Shown here piece by piece: positions 14,412-23,871 of a stretch of 45,361 bases of DNA. Location: assembly GCA_016790515.1 (NCBI GenBank), contig JAEUOY010000149.1:1-45361 (forward strand), given 5' to 3'. The position numbers and the translations under genes are program-made. Position 1 is the first letter of the stretch, and each line of letters starts with the position of its first letter. The notes under the pieces were generated by a model. The model had not been told where the DNA came from, made no database searches, and saw only the letters and a program-made list of their open reading frames with translations. This DNA is from Burkholderiaceae bacterium. GTDB lineage: Bacteria; Pseudomonadota; Gammaproteobacteria; Burkholderiales; Burkholderiaceae_C.

Positions 14412-15518
14412 TCAGGCCGCGCTGTGGGCGGCGATCGCCTCGGCCACCAGCGCATCGGGTGCCGGCCGCACCGCCGCCCGGCCGGGGCCGTCGATCACGA
14501 CGAAGCGGATCTCGCCGCCCTCGGCCTTCTTGTCGACCCGCATCAGCGACAGCCAGCGCTCGGCCGGCATCGCCGGCGCCACCACCGGCAGCCCGGCGCG
14601 CCGGCACAGCCGTTCGAGCCGCGACACCAGCGCCGCGTCGGCCAGCCCCAGCCGCGCCGACAGCTCGGCCGCCAGCACCATGCCGCAGCCCACCGCCTCG
14701 CCGTGCAGCCAGGCGCCGTAGCCCAGGCCGGTCTCGATCGCGTGGCCGAAGGTGTGGCCGAAGTTCAGGATCGCGCGCAAGCCGCCTTCGCGCTCGTCCT
14801 GCCCGACGACCCCCGCCTTGATCTCGCACGAGCGCTGCACCGCATGCGCCAGCGCCGGCTTGTCGCGCGCGACCAGTGCGTCGAGGTTCGCGTCGATCCA
14901 GTCGAGGAAGACCGGGTCGGCGATCGGGCCGTACTTGATCACCTCGGCCAGCCCGGCCGAGAACTCGCGCGCCGGCAGCGTGTCGAGCACATCGAGGTCG
15001 CAGACCACCCGCGCCGGCTGGTAGAACGCGCCGATCATGTTCTTGCCCAGCGGGTGGTTGATCGCGGTCTTGCCGCCGACCGACGAATCGACCTGCGCCA
15101 GCAGCGTGGTCGGCACCTGCACGAACGGCACGCCGCGCATGTAACAGGCCGCGGCGAAGCCGGCCATGTCGCCGACCACGCCGCCGCCCAGCGCGTACAG
15201 CACGGTCTTGCGGTCGCAACCGGCGCCGAGCAGTCGGTCGTAGATCAGGTTCAGCGTCGCCGCGTCCTTGTAGGCTTCGCCGTCGGGCAATGCGAGCTGC
15301 AGCACGCGGCGATGGCGGCCGGCCAGTTGGGCCGCCAGCCGGTCGGCGTACAAGGGCGCGACCGTGGTGTTGCTGACGATCAGCGCATCGGCCGACGCTG
15401 GCAGCCCGGCCCACGAGGCCGGGTCGTCGAGCAGGCCGCTGCCGATGTGGATGTCGTAGCTGCGCTCGCCCAGGGCGATGGGCACGCGGATCGTGGGCAG
15501 GGTGGCAGAGGCGGTCAT
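14412..15518 (-). CDS. aroB: 3-dehydroquinate synthase
   Basis: A 368-residue NAD- and metal-dependent enzyme that closes DAHP to 3-dehydroquinate, the second step of the shikimate pathway. Hallmarks are the NAD-binding [21 protein letters not shown] (near residues 100-120), [19 protein letters not shown], and the zinc-ligand segment [13 protein letters not shown] with two histidines. The chosen ATG gives the usual family length, but no Shine-Dalgarno sequence precedes it; an in-frame ATG at 15551 would add 11 residues. Upstream, hicAB and 310 bp of unassigned DNA separate it from its usual partner aroK. Confidence 0.94.
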   Translation of the reverse strand: MTASATLPTIRVPIALGERSYDIHIGSGLLDDPASWAGLPASADALIVSNTTVAPLYADRLAAQLAGRHRRVLQLALPDGEAYKDAATLNLIYDRLLGAGCDRKTVLYALGGGVVGDMAGFAAACYMRGVPFVQVPTTLLAQVDSSVGGKTAINHPLGKNMIGAFYQPARVVCDLDVLDTLPAREFSAGLAEVIKYGPIADPVFLDWIDANLDALVARDKPALAHAVQRSCEIKAGVVGQDEREGGLRAILNFGHTFGHAIETGLGYGAWLHGEAVGCGMVLAAELSARLGLADAALVSRLERLCRRAGLPVVAPAMPAERWLSLMRVDKKAEGGEIRFVVIDGPGRAAVRPAPDALVAEAIAAHSAA

Positions 15519-15828
15519 TGCAGGGAGTGTAGGAGGGGCCAGCGCCGGCATCGGTCGCCGCGAGCGGCTGTCGATCACTCGTTGCCGTCACGCAATCGGT
15601 TGACCAGTCTCATCGTCACCCGACGCGGCCGGCCTGCAGCCGGCAGCAACGGCACGCCATTGCGCGTCTCAGTAGTCGCGCGGCCGCCTGCCGGCGCTGG
15701 ACTTGCCACGTCAGAACCGGACTCGCCGGAACACGGCTGCTGCCGCTCTGGATCGCGTTTGGCAATGGCCGACCCGCGAGACCCTGCCGGCTCGAGTCGC
15801 ATCACCGCTGCAAGCCGGTGTTCAGCCA
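15519..15828. other. 310-bp gap between hicB and aroB with no recognisable gene
   Basis: I find no supported gene. A minus-strand open frame crosses it and runs into hicB, but its translation is basic and low in complexity and resembles nothing I know. A 6-bp GC hairpin (15628-15644) is the only structure seen. The gap begins directly at the hicB stop, so it may be the far edge of the segment that brought in hicAB, and it should hold whatever promoter serves aroB. Confidence 0.4.
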
Positions 15829-16248
15829 TCACACCATCGACAGCCGGATTTCCCGGCCCAGGCTGCGCGCGGCACTCTCCAGATGCTCCATTCGGCTTGC
15901 GTGGTGAAGATCGAGCAACCGGTCGACTTGCGGCATGTGCCATCCCAACCGACGCGCCAGTTCGGACTTCTTGATGCCTTGCGCCAGCATCTCGGCATAG
16001 ATCGCCAACTTGGCCGACTCCAGCACGCTGGGCCTGACGATCGGCTGACCCCGTTTCGGCTTGCTGGGTACCGGCAGCGGGCGTCGCTCATCCATGTAGA
16101 AGGAAAGCGCAGTCTCGAGCGCATCCACCGCATACAGCAAGGCCTCGTCACGATCCTCGCCTTGCGTGATCGCCTCGGGCACATCCGGGAAGGTGACGAC
16201 GAAGCCGCCTTCCGGCTGCGCCTTCAGAACAGCGGGGAAATCGAACAT
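15829..16248 (-). CDS. hicB: HicB-family antitoxin
   Basis: A 139-residue antitoxin of a type II toxin-antitoxin pair. Residues 1-55 form the partial RNase H-like HicB fold (MFDFPAVLKAQPEGGFVVTF, PDVPEAITQGEDRDEALLYA) that covers the HicA active site. Residues about 78-130 form a helix-turn-helix (KSELARRLGWHMPQVDRLLDL) for DNA binding and autoregulation. It starts 3 bp after the hicA stop, in the toxin-first order typical of hicAB. The promoter palindrome at 16446-16464 is the likely operator. Confidence 0.92.
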   Translation of the reverse strand: MFDFPAVLKAQPEGGFVVTFPDVPEAITQGEDRDEALLYAVDALETALSFYMDERRPLPVPSKPKRGQPIVRPSVLESAKLAIYAEMLAQGIKKSELARRLGWHMPQVDRLLDLHHASRMEHLESAARSLGREIRLSMV

Positions 16249-16251
16249 GAT

Positions 16252-16434
16252 TCACTTTTCCTTCAGACCCAGTTGCTTCTTGATTGCCTCGACCGTGCCG
16301 GTCTTCAGCTCGGCGGCATGCATCGGCAGCACCGACTGCCGACCGTTGAGAAACACCTTGAGGTGAGAGCCCTTGCCCTGAACGAACGTCGCGCCCTGCT
16401 TGGCCAGCCAACGCTTGAATTCGTTCGAGTTCAC
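16252..16434 (-). CDS. hicA: HicA-family mRNA interferase toxin
   Basis: A 60-residue toxin with the double-stranded-RNA-binding-like HicA fold. The catalytic histidine is His24 in the motif GKGSHLKVFLNG, and the protein ends IKKQLGLKEK as in the family. HicA cleaves mRNA without the ribosome. The start is GTG at 16434 (NSNEFKRWLAKQG matches the usual N terminus). No ribosome-binding site precedes it, and the promoter -10 box ends only 6 bp upstream, so the transcript is probably leaderless. The whole key motif is present, so the toxin looks intact. Confidence 0.93.
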   Translation of the reverse strand: MNSNEFKRWLAKQGATFVQGKGSHLKVFLNGRQSVLPMHAAELKTGTVEAIKKQLGLKEK

Positions 16435-16440
16435 GGACCG

Positions 16441-16469
16441 AAACTAAACACTTCTGTTGTGTTTGTCAA
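16441..16469 (-). promoter_or_regulatory. hicAB promoter with palindromic operator in the spacer
   Basis: On the minus strand a perfect -35 TTGACA (16464-16469) and a -10-like TAGTTT (16441-16446) are 17 bp apart. The spacer itself is an inverted repeat, AACAC-N7-GTGTT (16447-16463), that extends by one more pair. A repressor bound there would directly block RNA polymerase, as expected for HicB autoregulation. Confidence 0.7.
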
Positions 16470-16546
16470 GGTCGGATCAGTCTGGAGGCGCTCCTGGCAG
16501 GTTCGGTCGACCGCTCGCTCCGGACACCTGGGCTGGGCATCACAGC

Positions 16547-17170
16547 TCAGGCCTGCGGCGGCACCATCCGCCCCACCGTCGCCGGCACATGCGCGGGGTC
16601 GATCAGCCCGGCCAGCTCGAGCTGCATCAGGATCATGTTGACCAGCGTCGGCACCGACGGCCGGCCGGTCTCGATGACGAAGTCGGCGGCATCGCGGTAC
16701 AGCGGGTCGCGCTCGCGGTACAGGTCGCGCAGGCGCTTCAGCGGATCCCTGACCTGCAGCAGCGGGCGCTGGGTGTCGTGGCGCAGGCGGCGGAACAGCT
16801 CCTCCGGCGTCGAGCGCAGGTAGACCACCTGGCAGTGGCCCTTCAAGGCCCGGCGGTTGGCCTCGCGCAGCACCGCGCCGCCGCCGGTGGCCAGTACCAG
16901 CGGGCCGGCGCCGGTGCAGAGTTCGGCGATCACCGCCTGCTCGACGTCGCGGAAGGCCGCCTCGCCATGCTGCTCGAAATAGGCGCGGATCGAGCCGCCG
17001 ATGCGGTGCTCGATCTCGTGGTCACTGTCGACGAAGCGCCAGCCGAGCTGGCGGCCGAGTTGCCGGCCGACGGTGGACTTGCCGCAGCCGGGCATGCCGA
17101 CGAGAGCCAAGCTCCGGCCAGTCGTCGTCAGAGCAGACGCGTTGTCGACGTTCAATTCGCGTTGGTACAC
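16547..17170 (-). CDS. aroK: Shikimate kinase
   Basis: A 207-residue cytoplasmic kinase that phosphorylates shikimate at the 3-OH. It has the P-loop GMPGCGKST (residues 25-33), the shikimate-binding DSDHEIEHR with Asp at the expected position, FRDVEQ, and the substrate-binding ATGGGAV loop, followed by the lid region RPLLQVRDPLKRL. The longest start is GTG at 17170, overlapping the upstream lipoprotein gene by 19 bp. A TTG overlapping that gene's stop is an alternative; the family core starts only near residue 20, so the N-terminal extension is uncertain. Confidence 0.93.
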   Translation of the reverse strand: MYQRELNVDNASALTTTGRSLALVGMPGCGKSTVGRQLGRQLGWRFVDSDHEIEHRIGGSIRAYFEQHGEAAFRDVEQAVIAELCTGAGPLVLATGGGAVLREANRRALKGHCQVVYLRSTPEELFRRLRHDTQRPLLQVRDPLKRLRDLYRERDPLYRDAADFVIETGRPSVPTLVNMILMQLELAGLIDPAHVPATVGRMVPPQA

Positions 17171-19674
17171 GTGCCGACGTCGACACCGAATGGGCTCAGC
17201 ACACCCGCAGGCGCCACTGTCTTCTGGTTGTAGTCACTGGCCAGCTTGTCGAGTGGGAAGTCCTTGAACGTCGACGACTCGGTACCCGCAACAATGGCTG
17301 TAGCCGTTAGACGCACGCCAATCCATGACGCGAACAACTCGGCGTAGCGCATCGTGATGGTCGCCGTCCCATTGCTGTCGGTCGTCAGCGTCGATGCCGA
17401 GAGCGCCACCATGTTGCCCGGAGTGAGACTGCCGTCCCCATTCAAGTCCTCGCCCGCGTCGAGCTTTCCGTTCGCGTTGAAATCCGCTGGCTTTGTGCTA
17501 AGTCCTGCCGGTAGTGGAGTCGCTGTACTCCAGATCGGACTTGGATCAGTTGCGGATGTCCGACCGGGATTGGCCGCACCGTCCTCATTTGGGCATTCCC
17601 GGTACGTCACGTACGTCCACTGCGCGGCAACATCGCTCCACGCCAACATGCCTTTGGCGAAATAGTTCGGGATGACCTTGATCGTCACCGGCACGTTAGT
17701 CACCCGGACACCATTCGCGTCGGTGACATAGACGGTCCAATTCTTCTCGTAGGTCTCCGGGTTGAAGTTGCTGATGGTGTTGCCGGTGCCGATCGCGATG
17801 AACAGTGCGCTCTGACTGACGGTCAGAGCCGTACCCCCGAAGACTTTGGGGTCCTTGGCGACGGTGCCCCTTAGCTGGACCGCACCGCTGGCAGTACTCT
17901 CGGCTCCGGAAAGGTACTGCACCGTTGCAACGCCGTTCAGATCCGTCACCGCGGATGCCTGTTGCAGGACTCCACCACTCGGATCGGCGATTTGGCTGAA
18001 GTTCACCGTGGTGCCAGCCACGGGATTGCCATTTGGGTCGGTTACCTTGGCATATAACGTTGCCTGTTGCGTGGTACCTCCGGCAAGGTTTGGTCCGAGG
18101 GCGGTCGGCGACACCTGCAGAACCAGAGTCGCCGGTGTTGTAGCCACGAAGTTGAGTGGCAACGTCGCCTGGACTGCTGATCCTTGAATTGTCGCGCTGA
18201 CCAGCGACGACCCCGCGAAAGTGGACTGTACGTTCAGGTCGATCTGGCCGTTCGCGTCGGTGACGTCGCTGGACTTGCTCAACACGCCGATCGTGGCCGC
18301 GAAGTTGACCGTAACGCCGGCCTGGGGTACACCGGACTTGCGGTAACGCAATGTCAGAGGCGTCGCTTTGCCAACCTCGACCTGAGACGACGCTGGCGGC
18401 GCAACGAAGGTCAGATCCTCGTCGGTTCCCGTGACCGTCATCGCCACTGCTGCCGTCGCGCCGAGCCCTGTAACGCTGATCGTGTCCGCCCCCGAACGGG
18501 TTGCGCCGTAGTCCAGCGTGACCTGCCCGGCGCTGTCGGTGGTCGCACTGGACGCTACTGCGTTACCTAACGAGCTGCTGACTGCCAGAGTCGCGCCGGG
18601 GATGACCACCTGCTTGGAGTCGGCCGCTGTAATGGTCAGTTTGACCGTCGATCCCACGGTGGTGGTGGTCGGCCCCGAGTAGGTGAGCTTGGTATTGACG
18701 ATCGGCACACTCAGGGTCTGACGCGCCGCACCGGAGACAACCGACACCACGGCGGTGCGATTGCTCTTGTCGCTTCCGGCGTCGAGCATCGCACGCGCGA
18801 CACCGTTCCCATCGGTCACCTGAGCCTGGCTGCTAATGCGACCCTTGTCGACGCTCCAAGTTACCGCTGCGCCGACCTTCGCGATGTTGTTGGCATCCTT
18901 GACGAAGGCGCTGATCTGCACTTGGTCCCCGCCGGTGCCGATGCTCGGCTGCGCCGCCAGCAGTTCGACCGAAGTCGTCGTCGGCGACACTTGGACGACC
19001 GCAGAACCGCTATACGTGGCCGACATCGCGGTGATCGTGGCCGTCGGCTGGACCACGGTCGACCCGGGTGAATAGGTGGCCGTCGCCACGCCTTGTGCAT
19101 TGGTGACCGACTGCTGGTTCGTCAGGCTGCCGATATCCGCCTTCCAACTGACGGCCGCCCCACCGATCGCGACATTGTTCGGATCCTTGACGACCGCGGT
19201 AACGGTCACCGTACCACCGTCGGTGCCGACCTGGGGCGCGCTGCTGGAGACGACCACCGATCGCACACCCTCTAGGCCGACCACCGCCTCACCCTGTGCA
19301 TTCCCTGACTTGGCGGTGATGGTCGCGGAGCCCGCACTCCTGTCCTTCGCTGAGAAGGTTGCGACGGCCTTGCCATCCACATTGGTACTGGTTGCGGCGC
19401 CCGTCAGGTTGCCAGTCGTGACTGCCCACGTCAGTGGTGTGTTCGGCAGCCCGACATTATTGGCATCCTTCACTATTGCGGTCACGGTGATCACGCTGTC
19501 ACCATCTCCCAGCGTGCCATTGCTGGTGCTGACCTCTACCTTCGCGGCCGACGAACCGCTGGTGGTGCCACCCAACAACGGCGCACCCGCATCGCCGCTG
19601 CTGCCGCCGCCACACCCCACCAGCACCAGCAACAACAACGTGGCCAGCCAGGCCCTAATCTTCACAACACTCAT
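17152..19674 (-). CDS. Large lipoprotein with tandem bacterial Ig-like (Big_1-type) domains
   Basis: An 840-residue predicted surface or outer-membrane lipoprotein. The signal peptide ends in LVLVGC (acylated Cys21), followed by a Gly/Ser linker. Six Ig-like repeats of roughly 90-100 residues follow (about 45-138, 139-232, 233-328, 329-415, 420-510, 515-622). Each shows the intimin/invasin-type pattern VxVTAxVKDxNNVxxxxxxVxW and a later DxxGxAxxxY. A distinct C-terminal part (625-840) contains a calcium-loop-like DFNANGKLDAGE and DLNGDGSLTPGN (731-754) and two further cysteines (694, 836). GGAG lies 8 bases before the ATG. Base composition is visibly less GC-rich than pilQ or aroK. It sits between pilQ and aroK, normally adjacent. 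A role as adhesin or pilus-linked factor is inference. Confidence 0.85.
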   Translation of the reverse strand: MSVVKIRAWLATLLLLVLVGCGGGSSGDAGAPLLGGTTSGSSAAKVEVSTSNGTLGDGDSVITVTAIVKDANNVGLPNTPLTWAVTTGNLTGAATSTNVDGKAVATFSAKDRSAGSATITAKSGNAQGEAVVGLEGVRSVVVSSSAPQVGTDGGTVTVTAVVKDPNNVAIGGAAVSWKADIGSLTNQQSVTNAQGVATATYSPGSTVVQPTATITAMSATYSGSAVVQVSPTTTSVELLAAQPSIGTGGDQVQISAFVKDANNIAKVGAAVTWSVDKGRISSQAQVTDGNGVARAMLDAGSDKSNRTAVVSVVSGAARQTLSVPIVNTKLTYSGPTTTTVGSTVKLTITAADSKQVVIPGATLAVSSSLGNAVASSATTDSAGQVTLDYGATRSGADTISVTGLGATAAVAMTVTGTDEDLTFVAPPASSQVEVGKATPLTLRYRKSGVPQAGVTVNFAATIGVLSKSSDVTDANGQIDLNVQSTFAGSSLVSATIQGSAVQATLPLNFVATTPATLVLQVSPTALGPNLAGGTTQQATLYAKVTDPNGNPVAGTTVNFSQIADPSGGVLQQASAVTDLNGVATVQYLSGAESTASGAVQLRGTVAKDPKVFGGTALTVSQSALFIAIGTGNTISNFNPETYEKNWTVYVTDANGVRVTNVPVTIKVIPNYFAKGMLAWSDVAAQWTYVTYRECPNEDGAANPGRTSATDPSPIWSTATPLPAGLSTKPADFNANGKLDAGEDLNGDGSLTPGNMVALSASTLTTDSNGTATITMRYAELFASWIGVRLTATAIVAGTESSTFKDFPLDKLASDYNQKTVAPAGVLSPFGVDVGTCTNAN

Positions 19675-19719
19675 AACTTAGGCTCCGAACTGAGCAGGTG
19701 GCAAATCATCGCCTGGCCC

Positions 19720-21933
19720 TCAGCGCACCGCGCCGCGGTCGGTGACGATCTTCGGCGTGATGAAGATCAGCAACTCGGTCTTGGCCGAGGTCTTGGACGT
19801 GTTGCGGAACAGCGCGCCGAGGTAGGGCACATCGCCCAGGTAGGGCACCTTGTTGACGTCGGTGCTGTCGGTCTGCGTGAAGATGCCGCCGATCACCACC
19901 GTGCCGCCGTTCTCCACCAGCACCTCGGTCTGCACGTGCTTGGTGTCGATCGCAAAGCCCTGCGGCGTGGCCTGGCCGACGCTGTCCTTGTTGATGTCCA
20001 GCGTCATGATCACGCTGCCCTCGGGCGTGATCTGCGGCTTGACCTCGAGCTTCAGGTTGGCCTTGCGGAACTGGATCGAGGTCGCGCCGCTGCTGGTGGC
20101 CACCTGGTAGGGCAGCTCGGTGCCCTGCTCGATGATGGCCTTGTTCTGGTCGGCGGTGATCACCCGCGGGCTGCTGAGGATCTTGCCCTTGCCGTCGGCT
20201 TCCAGCGCGGTGAGCTCCAGGTTCAGGAAGCGGTTGGCCGCCGGGCTGAACAGCGACAGCGCGAAGCTCGCCGCGGTGGCACCGGAGGACAGGCCGATCG
20301 CCGGCAGGTTGACCATGTTGCTGTTGTTGTAGACGTTGGCAATCGCCTCGCTGCCCGTCACGCCGGTCTGCAGCGTCTGGTTGGCCACCCCGGCGTAGTT
20401 GCCGCCGATCGTGACGTACTGGCCGCTGCTGCCCAGCTGCCGGCCCGGGATGCCGCCCTGGATGCCGCGCAGGTCGGCCGAGCCCAGCTTGACGCCCAGC
20501 GAGCGGCCGAAGGTGTCGCTGGCCTCGACGATGCGCGCCTCGATCAGCACCTGGCGCACCGGGATGTCGATCTTGGCGATCAGCACCTGCACCTCCTCGA
20601 GCTTGCTCGGGATGTCGGTGACGAACAGCTGGTTGGTGCGCGGCTCGAAGATCACGCTGCCGCGCGGCGACAGGATGCGGCCCGACGGGCCGGCGCCGCC
20701 GGTGGCGTCGTTGACGGCCTGCGTCACCGCGGCCGAGCCGATCAGGCTCTTGGCGATGTACTCGGCCTTGGTGTAGTTCAGCTGGAACGACTGCGTGCGC
20801 ACCGGCTCGAGCTCGGAGATCTTCTTCTTTGATTCGAGGTCGACCTGCTCGCGCGCCGCCAGTTCGTCCTTCGGCGCGACCCACAGCACGTTGCCGTTCT
20901 TGCGCACGCCCAGGCCCTTGCTCTGCATGATGATGTCCAGGGCCTGGTCCCAGGGCACGTCCTTCAGCCGCAGCGTGACGTTGCCGGTCACGGTGTCGCT
21001 GGTCACGACGTTGAAGTTGGTGAAGTCGGCGATCACCTGCAGCAGTGCGCGCACCTCGATGTTCTGGAAGTTCAGGCTCAGCTTCTCGCCGGCGAAGCCC
21101 GGCCCCTGCACCAGCTTGTTGGGGTCGACCTTCATCGGCCGCACCTCGAGCACGAACTGGTTGTCGGTCTGGTAGGCGCTGTGCTCCCAGTTGCCGCGCG
21201 GCTCGACGACCATGCGCACGCGGTCGCCGCTCTGGAAGGTGGCGATGGTCTGCACCGGCGTGCCGAAGTCGGCCACGTCGAGCCGGCGGCGCAGCGTCTC
21301 GGGCAGGCTCGAGCGCAGGAATTCGACCACCAGGCTCTGGCCCTGCTGGCGGATGTCCACGCCGACCTGGGTGCTGGCCAGCGCGACGAGCACCCGCCCC
21401 GAGCCGTCGGGGCCGCGGCGGAAGTCGATGTCGCGCAGCGGCAGCTGGTCGCGGTTCTGCGGCGCGGCGAAATGCACCGCCTCGCCGGTGCTGGCCGCCA
21501 TCGTCGGCGCGGCGCTGGGTTCCAGCACGACGACCAGCACGCTGCCCTGCAGTTCGGTGCGGTAGTTCGCCGGCTGGCGCAGGTTCAGCACCAGCCGGGT
21601 GCGCTCACCGGCCTCGGCGATCGCCACCGAGCGCAGGTTGCCCTGGTTGATGTCGACCACCGAGCGGCCGGTGGCATTGGCCACGCCGGGCAGGTCGAGC
21701 GCGACGCGCGGCGGCGTCTGCACCGCGAAGCCGTTGGGCAGCGCGGCCAGCGGCTCGGACAGCTCGATGCGCACCACCTCGGCGCCGGCCTGCTGGGTGC
21801 TGGTGATGCCCTTGATCGTGTTCTCGGCCAGCGCCAGCATCGGCGCGGCACAGGCCAGCACAAAGGCGGCGAGCCGGATGCGCCATTGCGGCATGGTGTC
21901 TTTCTCCTGCATGTGCCCGGGGCGGTGGTTCAT
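19720..21933 (-). CDS. pilQ: Type IV pilus outer-membrane secretin PilQ
   Basis: A 737-residue secretin that forms the outer-membrane gate for the pilus. It has a signal peptide ([17 protein letters not shown]), two N-terminal AMIN domains that bind peptidoglycan (around residues 40-120 and 160-240), a secretin N domain ([36 protein letters not shown]), and the C-terminal secretin core ([37 protein letters not shown]). The start at 21933 overlaps the pilP stop as ATGA and has AGGAG 8 bases upstream. A second ATG at 21894, also with AGGAG, would give a shorter signal peptide and is a real alternative. Confidence 0.96.
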   Translation of the reverse strand: MNHRPGHMQEKDTMPQWRIRLAAFVLACAAPMLALAENTIKGITSTQQAGAEVVRIELSEPLAALPNGFAVQTPPRVALDLPGVANATGRSVVDINQGNLRSVAIAEAGERTRLVLNLRQPANYRTELQGSVLVVVLEPSAAPTMAASTGEAVHFAAPQNRDQLPLRDIDFRRGPDGSGRVLVALASTQVGVDIRQQGQSLVVEFLRSSLPETLRRRLDVADFGTPVQTIATFQSGDRVRMVVEPRGNWEHSAYQTDNQFVLEVRPMKVDPNKLVQGPGFAGEKLSLNFQNIEVRALLQVIADFTNFNVVTSDTVTGNVTLRLKDVPWDQALDIIMQSKGLGVRKNGNVLWVAPKDELAAREQVDLESKKKISELEPVRTQSFQLNYTKAEYIAKSLIGSAAVTQAVNDATGGAGPSGRILSPRGSVIFEPRTNQLFVTDIPSKLEEVQVLIAKIDIPVRQVLIEARIVEASDTFGRSLGVKLGSADLRGIQGGIPGRQLGSSGQYVTIGGNYAGVANQTLQTGVTGSEAIANVYNNSNMVNLPAIGLSSGATAASFALSLFSPAANRFLNLELTALEADGKGKILSSPRVITADQNKAIIEQGTELPYQVATSSGATSIQFRKANLKLEVKPQITPEGSVIMTLDINKDSVGQATPQGFAIDTKHVQTEVLVENGGTVVIGGIFTQTDSTDVNKVPYLGDVPYLGALFRNTSKTSAKTELLIFITPKIVTDRGAVR

Positions 21934-22523
21934 CGCGCCTTCTCCTGTCCCCGCTCCTGCAACTGCAGCGTGGCAGTGCGCTCGGTCCATTCACCGGCGG
22001 CGTCCTGCACGACTTCGCGCAGCGCCACCTCAGTCTCGGTGATGCGCAGGATGCGGCCGTAGTTCTGGCCCAGGTAGTCGCCCGCCTTGACCTGGTAGAG
22101 CAGGTTGTCCACCCGCAGCAGCGCGAACGGCACGCCGCCCTTGGCGACGCTGCCGACCATCGTCATCGCATCGAGCGGGTAGGCCTCCAGCGGCTCCTTG
22201 CGCCGGTTCATCTCGGTGGCCAGCAGCGAACTCGGCTGCTTGGCCTCCTGCTTCAGCGCCACGCTCAGCTTCTGCTGGCTGAACGGGTCGACCTGCTGGG
22301 CGCCGGCGTAGGGCACCGGGTCGAACTTCTTCGGCGCGGCCAGCGGCGGCACGTTGGCCCGCACCTCGCGGCGCTGCTGGTCCATCCACTGCTGCAGCTC
22401 CTGCGTGTCGCCCTCGCAGCCGGCCAGCAGCGTGCCGGCGATCGCCCAGGCCAGCAGCTGCGACAGGCCCCGCGCCGGGGCGCAGGGCCGGCGTTCCGGA
22501 CCGCGTGGCGTCATCGCGCTCAT
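21930..22523 (-). CDS. pilP: Type IV pilus assembly lipoprotein PilP
   Basis: A 197-residue inner-membrane lipoprotein that links the PilNO complex to the PilQ secretin. It carries lipobox LLAGC (Cys36) after a longish basic start, the disordered QQWMDQQRREVRANVPPL segment, FDPVPY, and the compact C-terminal beta domain (MVGSVAKGGVPFALLRVDNLLYQVKAGDYLGQNYGRI). The start overlaps the pilO stop as ATGA (22520-22523); an in-frame ATG three codons on is an alternative. Confidence 0.95.
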   Translation of the reverse strand: MSAMTPRGPERRPCAPARGLSQLLAWAIAGTLLAGCEGDTQELQQWMDQQRREVRANVPPLAAPKKFDPVPYAGAQQVDPFSQQKLSVALKQEAKQPSSLLATEMNRRKEPLEAYPLDAMTMVGSVAKGGVPFALLRVDNLLYQVKAGDYLGQNYGRILRITETEVALREVVQDAAGEWTERTATLQLQERGQEKAR

Positions 22524-23227
22524 TTCCGGGGCGCCTTGGCCTTGGCCTCGGCTTCGCGCGCCTTGCGCACCTCGGCCAGCTCGGCCTCGTCGAGGTAGCG
22601 GTAGGTGCGGGCCACCGCGTCCATCGTCAGCATGCCGGCGGGTTCCTTGTTCGGCGCGACCGGCGCGATCGCCAGGTTGTGCAAGGTGACGATGCGCGAC
22701 AGGTTGGCCACGTCGGCGGCGAAGGCGCCCACGTCGTGGTACCGGCCGGTCACCCGCAGCGCGATCGGCAGCACCGCGTAGTAGTCCTTGACCTGGACCT
22801 GGCCCGGCCGGAACAGCTCGAACTGCAGGCCGCGGCCGATGCCGGCCTGGTTGATGTCCGACAGCAGCGCGTCCATCTCGGCCTTGCCGGGCAGCTGGCG
22901 CTCGAGCTGGGTGACGTACTCCTGCACCTGCTGCTTCTGCTTGCGCAGCTCCGACAGGTTGACCGCCTGGCCCAGCTTGTTGCGGTAGTCGGCCTTCAGG
23001 CCGGGTTCGAGGTTGCGCTCGGCCTCCAGCGCATCGGAGGCGCCGGAGACCAGCAGGAACCAGCCCAGCAACAGCGCCAGCGCGGCCGCACCGAGGCAGG
23101 CGACGATCTTGGGCAGCAGCGGCCACTGGCCGGGTTCCTTCGGGTTGAGGCCGCGAAACTGCAGCGACGCGCGGTCGAACGCGGTGGCGACATCGAAGCT
23201 GACCGGGCGGGTGGTGTTGGTGGCCAT
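22520..23227 (-). CDS. pilO: Type IV pilus inner-membrane protein PilO
   Basis: A 235-residue bitopic protein of the pilus alignment complex. It has a short cytoplasmic part with PKEPGQWPLLPKI, one transmembrane helix (about 42-62), a coiled-coil stretch (LSELRKQKQQVQEYVTQLE) and a periplasmic ferredoxin-like domain (VLPIALRVTGRYHDVGAFAADVANLSRIVTL). GAGGAG lies 6 bases before the ATG, which settles the start. It dimerises with PilN and binds PilP. Confidence 0.95.
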   Translation of the reverse strand: MATNTTRPVSFDVATAFDRASLQFRGLNPKEPGQWPLLPKIVACLGAAALALLLGWFLLVSGASDALEAERNLEPGLKADYRNKLGQAVNLSELRKQKQQVQEYVTQLERQLPGKAEMDALLSDINQAGIGRGLQFELFRPGQVQVKDYYAVLPIALRVTGRYHDVGAFAADVANLSRIVTLHNLAIAPVAPNKEPAGMLTMDAVARTYRYLDEAELAEVRKAREAEAKAKAPRK

Positions 23228-23237
23228 CCCCGGCTCC

Positions 23238-23855
23238 TCAGGTGGCCTTGCGCGGCGCGGCCGGGCGGCCCGGCGCCGACGCCGGCGCACCCGGCAGCTT
23301 GTTGGTGAAGCGCACCGAGAAGTCGAACAGGCGCCGCTGCTCGCGGCCGCCCTGCGCCGCGGCGGCGGCCACGGCCTTGATCTCGACCAGCTCCATGCGA
23401 TCGATCCACGGCGAGTTGGTCGCCGCATTGCGCAGGAATTCGGAGACGCGCTCGTTGGTCTGCGCCACGCCGGTGACCGAGACGTTGTTGTCGGTCTGCT
23501 TGACCGAGGTGAGGTAGATGCCCTCGGGGGTCAGCCGCACCAGTTCGTCGAGCAGGTGCACCGGCACGTTGCGGTTGAGCTGCAGGTCCTCGACCGCCGC
23601 CTGGCGAGCCTTCAGGCTCTCGATCTCGGCGCGCAGCGTGGCGATGTCCTTGATCTGGCCCTCGAGCTTGGTGATCTCGCTGCGCAGGAAGCCGTTGCGC
23701 CCCTGCTGGGCCTCGGTCAACTGCTGGACGACCGTGTACCAGACCCCGGCCAGCAGCGCGCCGCCGGCCGCCGACGCGCCCAGCGCGACGAAGAACGCGC
23801 GCTTGCGCTGGCGCCGCCGCTCCTCGCGGTGCGGCAGCAGGTTGATCAGGATCAC
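23238..23855 (-). CDS. pilN: Type IV pilus inner-membrane protein PilN
   Basis: About 205 residues with the diagnostic N terminus ILINLLPHREERRRQRK, which docks into the groove of cytoplasmic PilM. One transmembrane helix (about 24-44), a coiled coil and a periplasmic domain (GIYLTSVKQTDNNVSVTGVAQTNERVSEFLRN) follow. No ATG is available. I choose the GTG at 23855 because it puts the conserved motif at residue 2; a TTG at 23879 would add 8 residues. Neither start has a good ribosome site, and the gene is 103 bp from pilM, so its translation may be weaker than that of its neighbours. Confidence 0.94.
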   Translation of the reverse strand: MILINLLPHREERRRQRKRAFFVALGASAAGGALLAGVWYTVVQQLTEAQQGRNGFLRSEITKLEGQIKDIATLRAEIESLKARQAAVEDLQLNRNVPVHLLDELVRLTPEGIYLTSVKQTDNNVSVTGVAQTNERVSEFLRNAATNSPWIDRMELVEIKAVAAAAAQGGREQRRLFDFSVRFTNKLPGAPASAPGRPAAPRKAT

Positions 23856-23871
23856 GTCGGCACCGCCGGGA

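Noticed and set aside
15575-15943. 122-codon minus-strand frame between hicB and aroB
   Set aside because: Overlaps hicB by 115 bp in another frame, basic low-complexity translation, no ribosome site or homology that I recognise.
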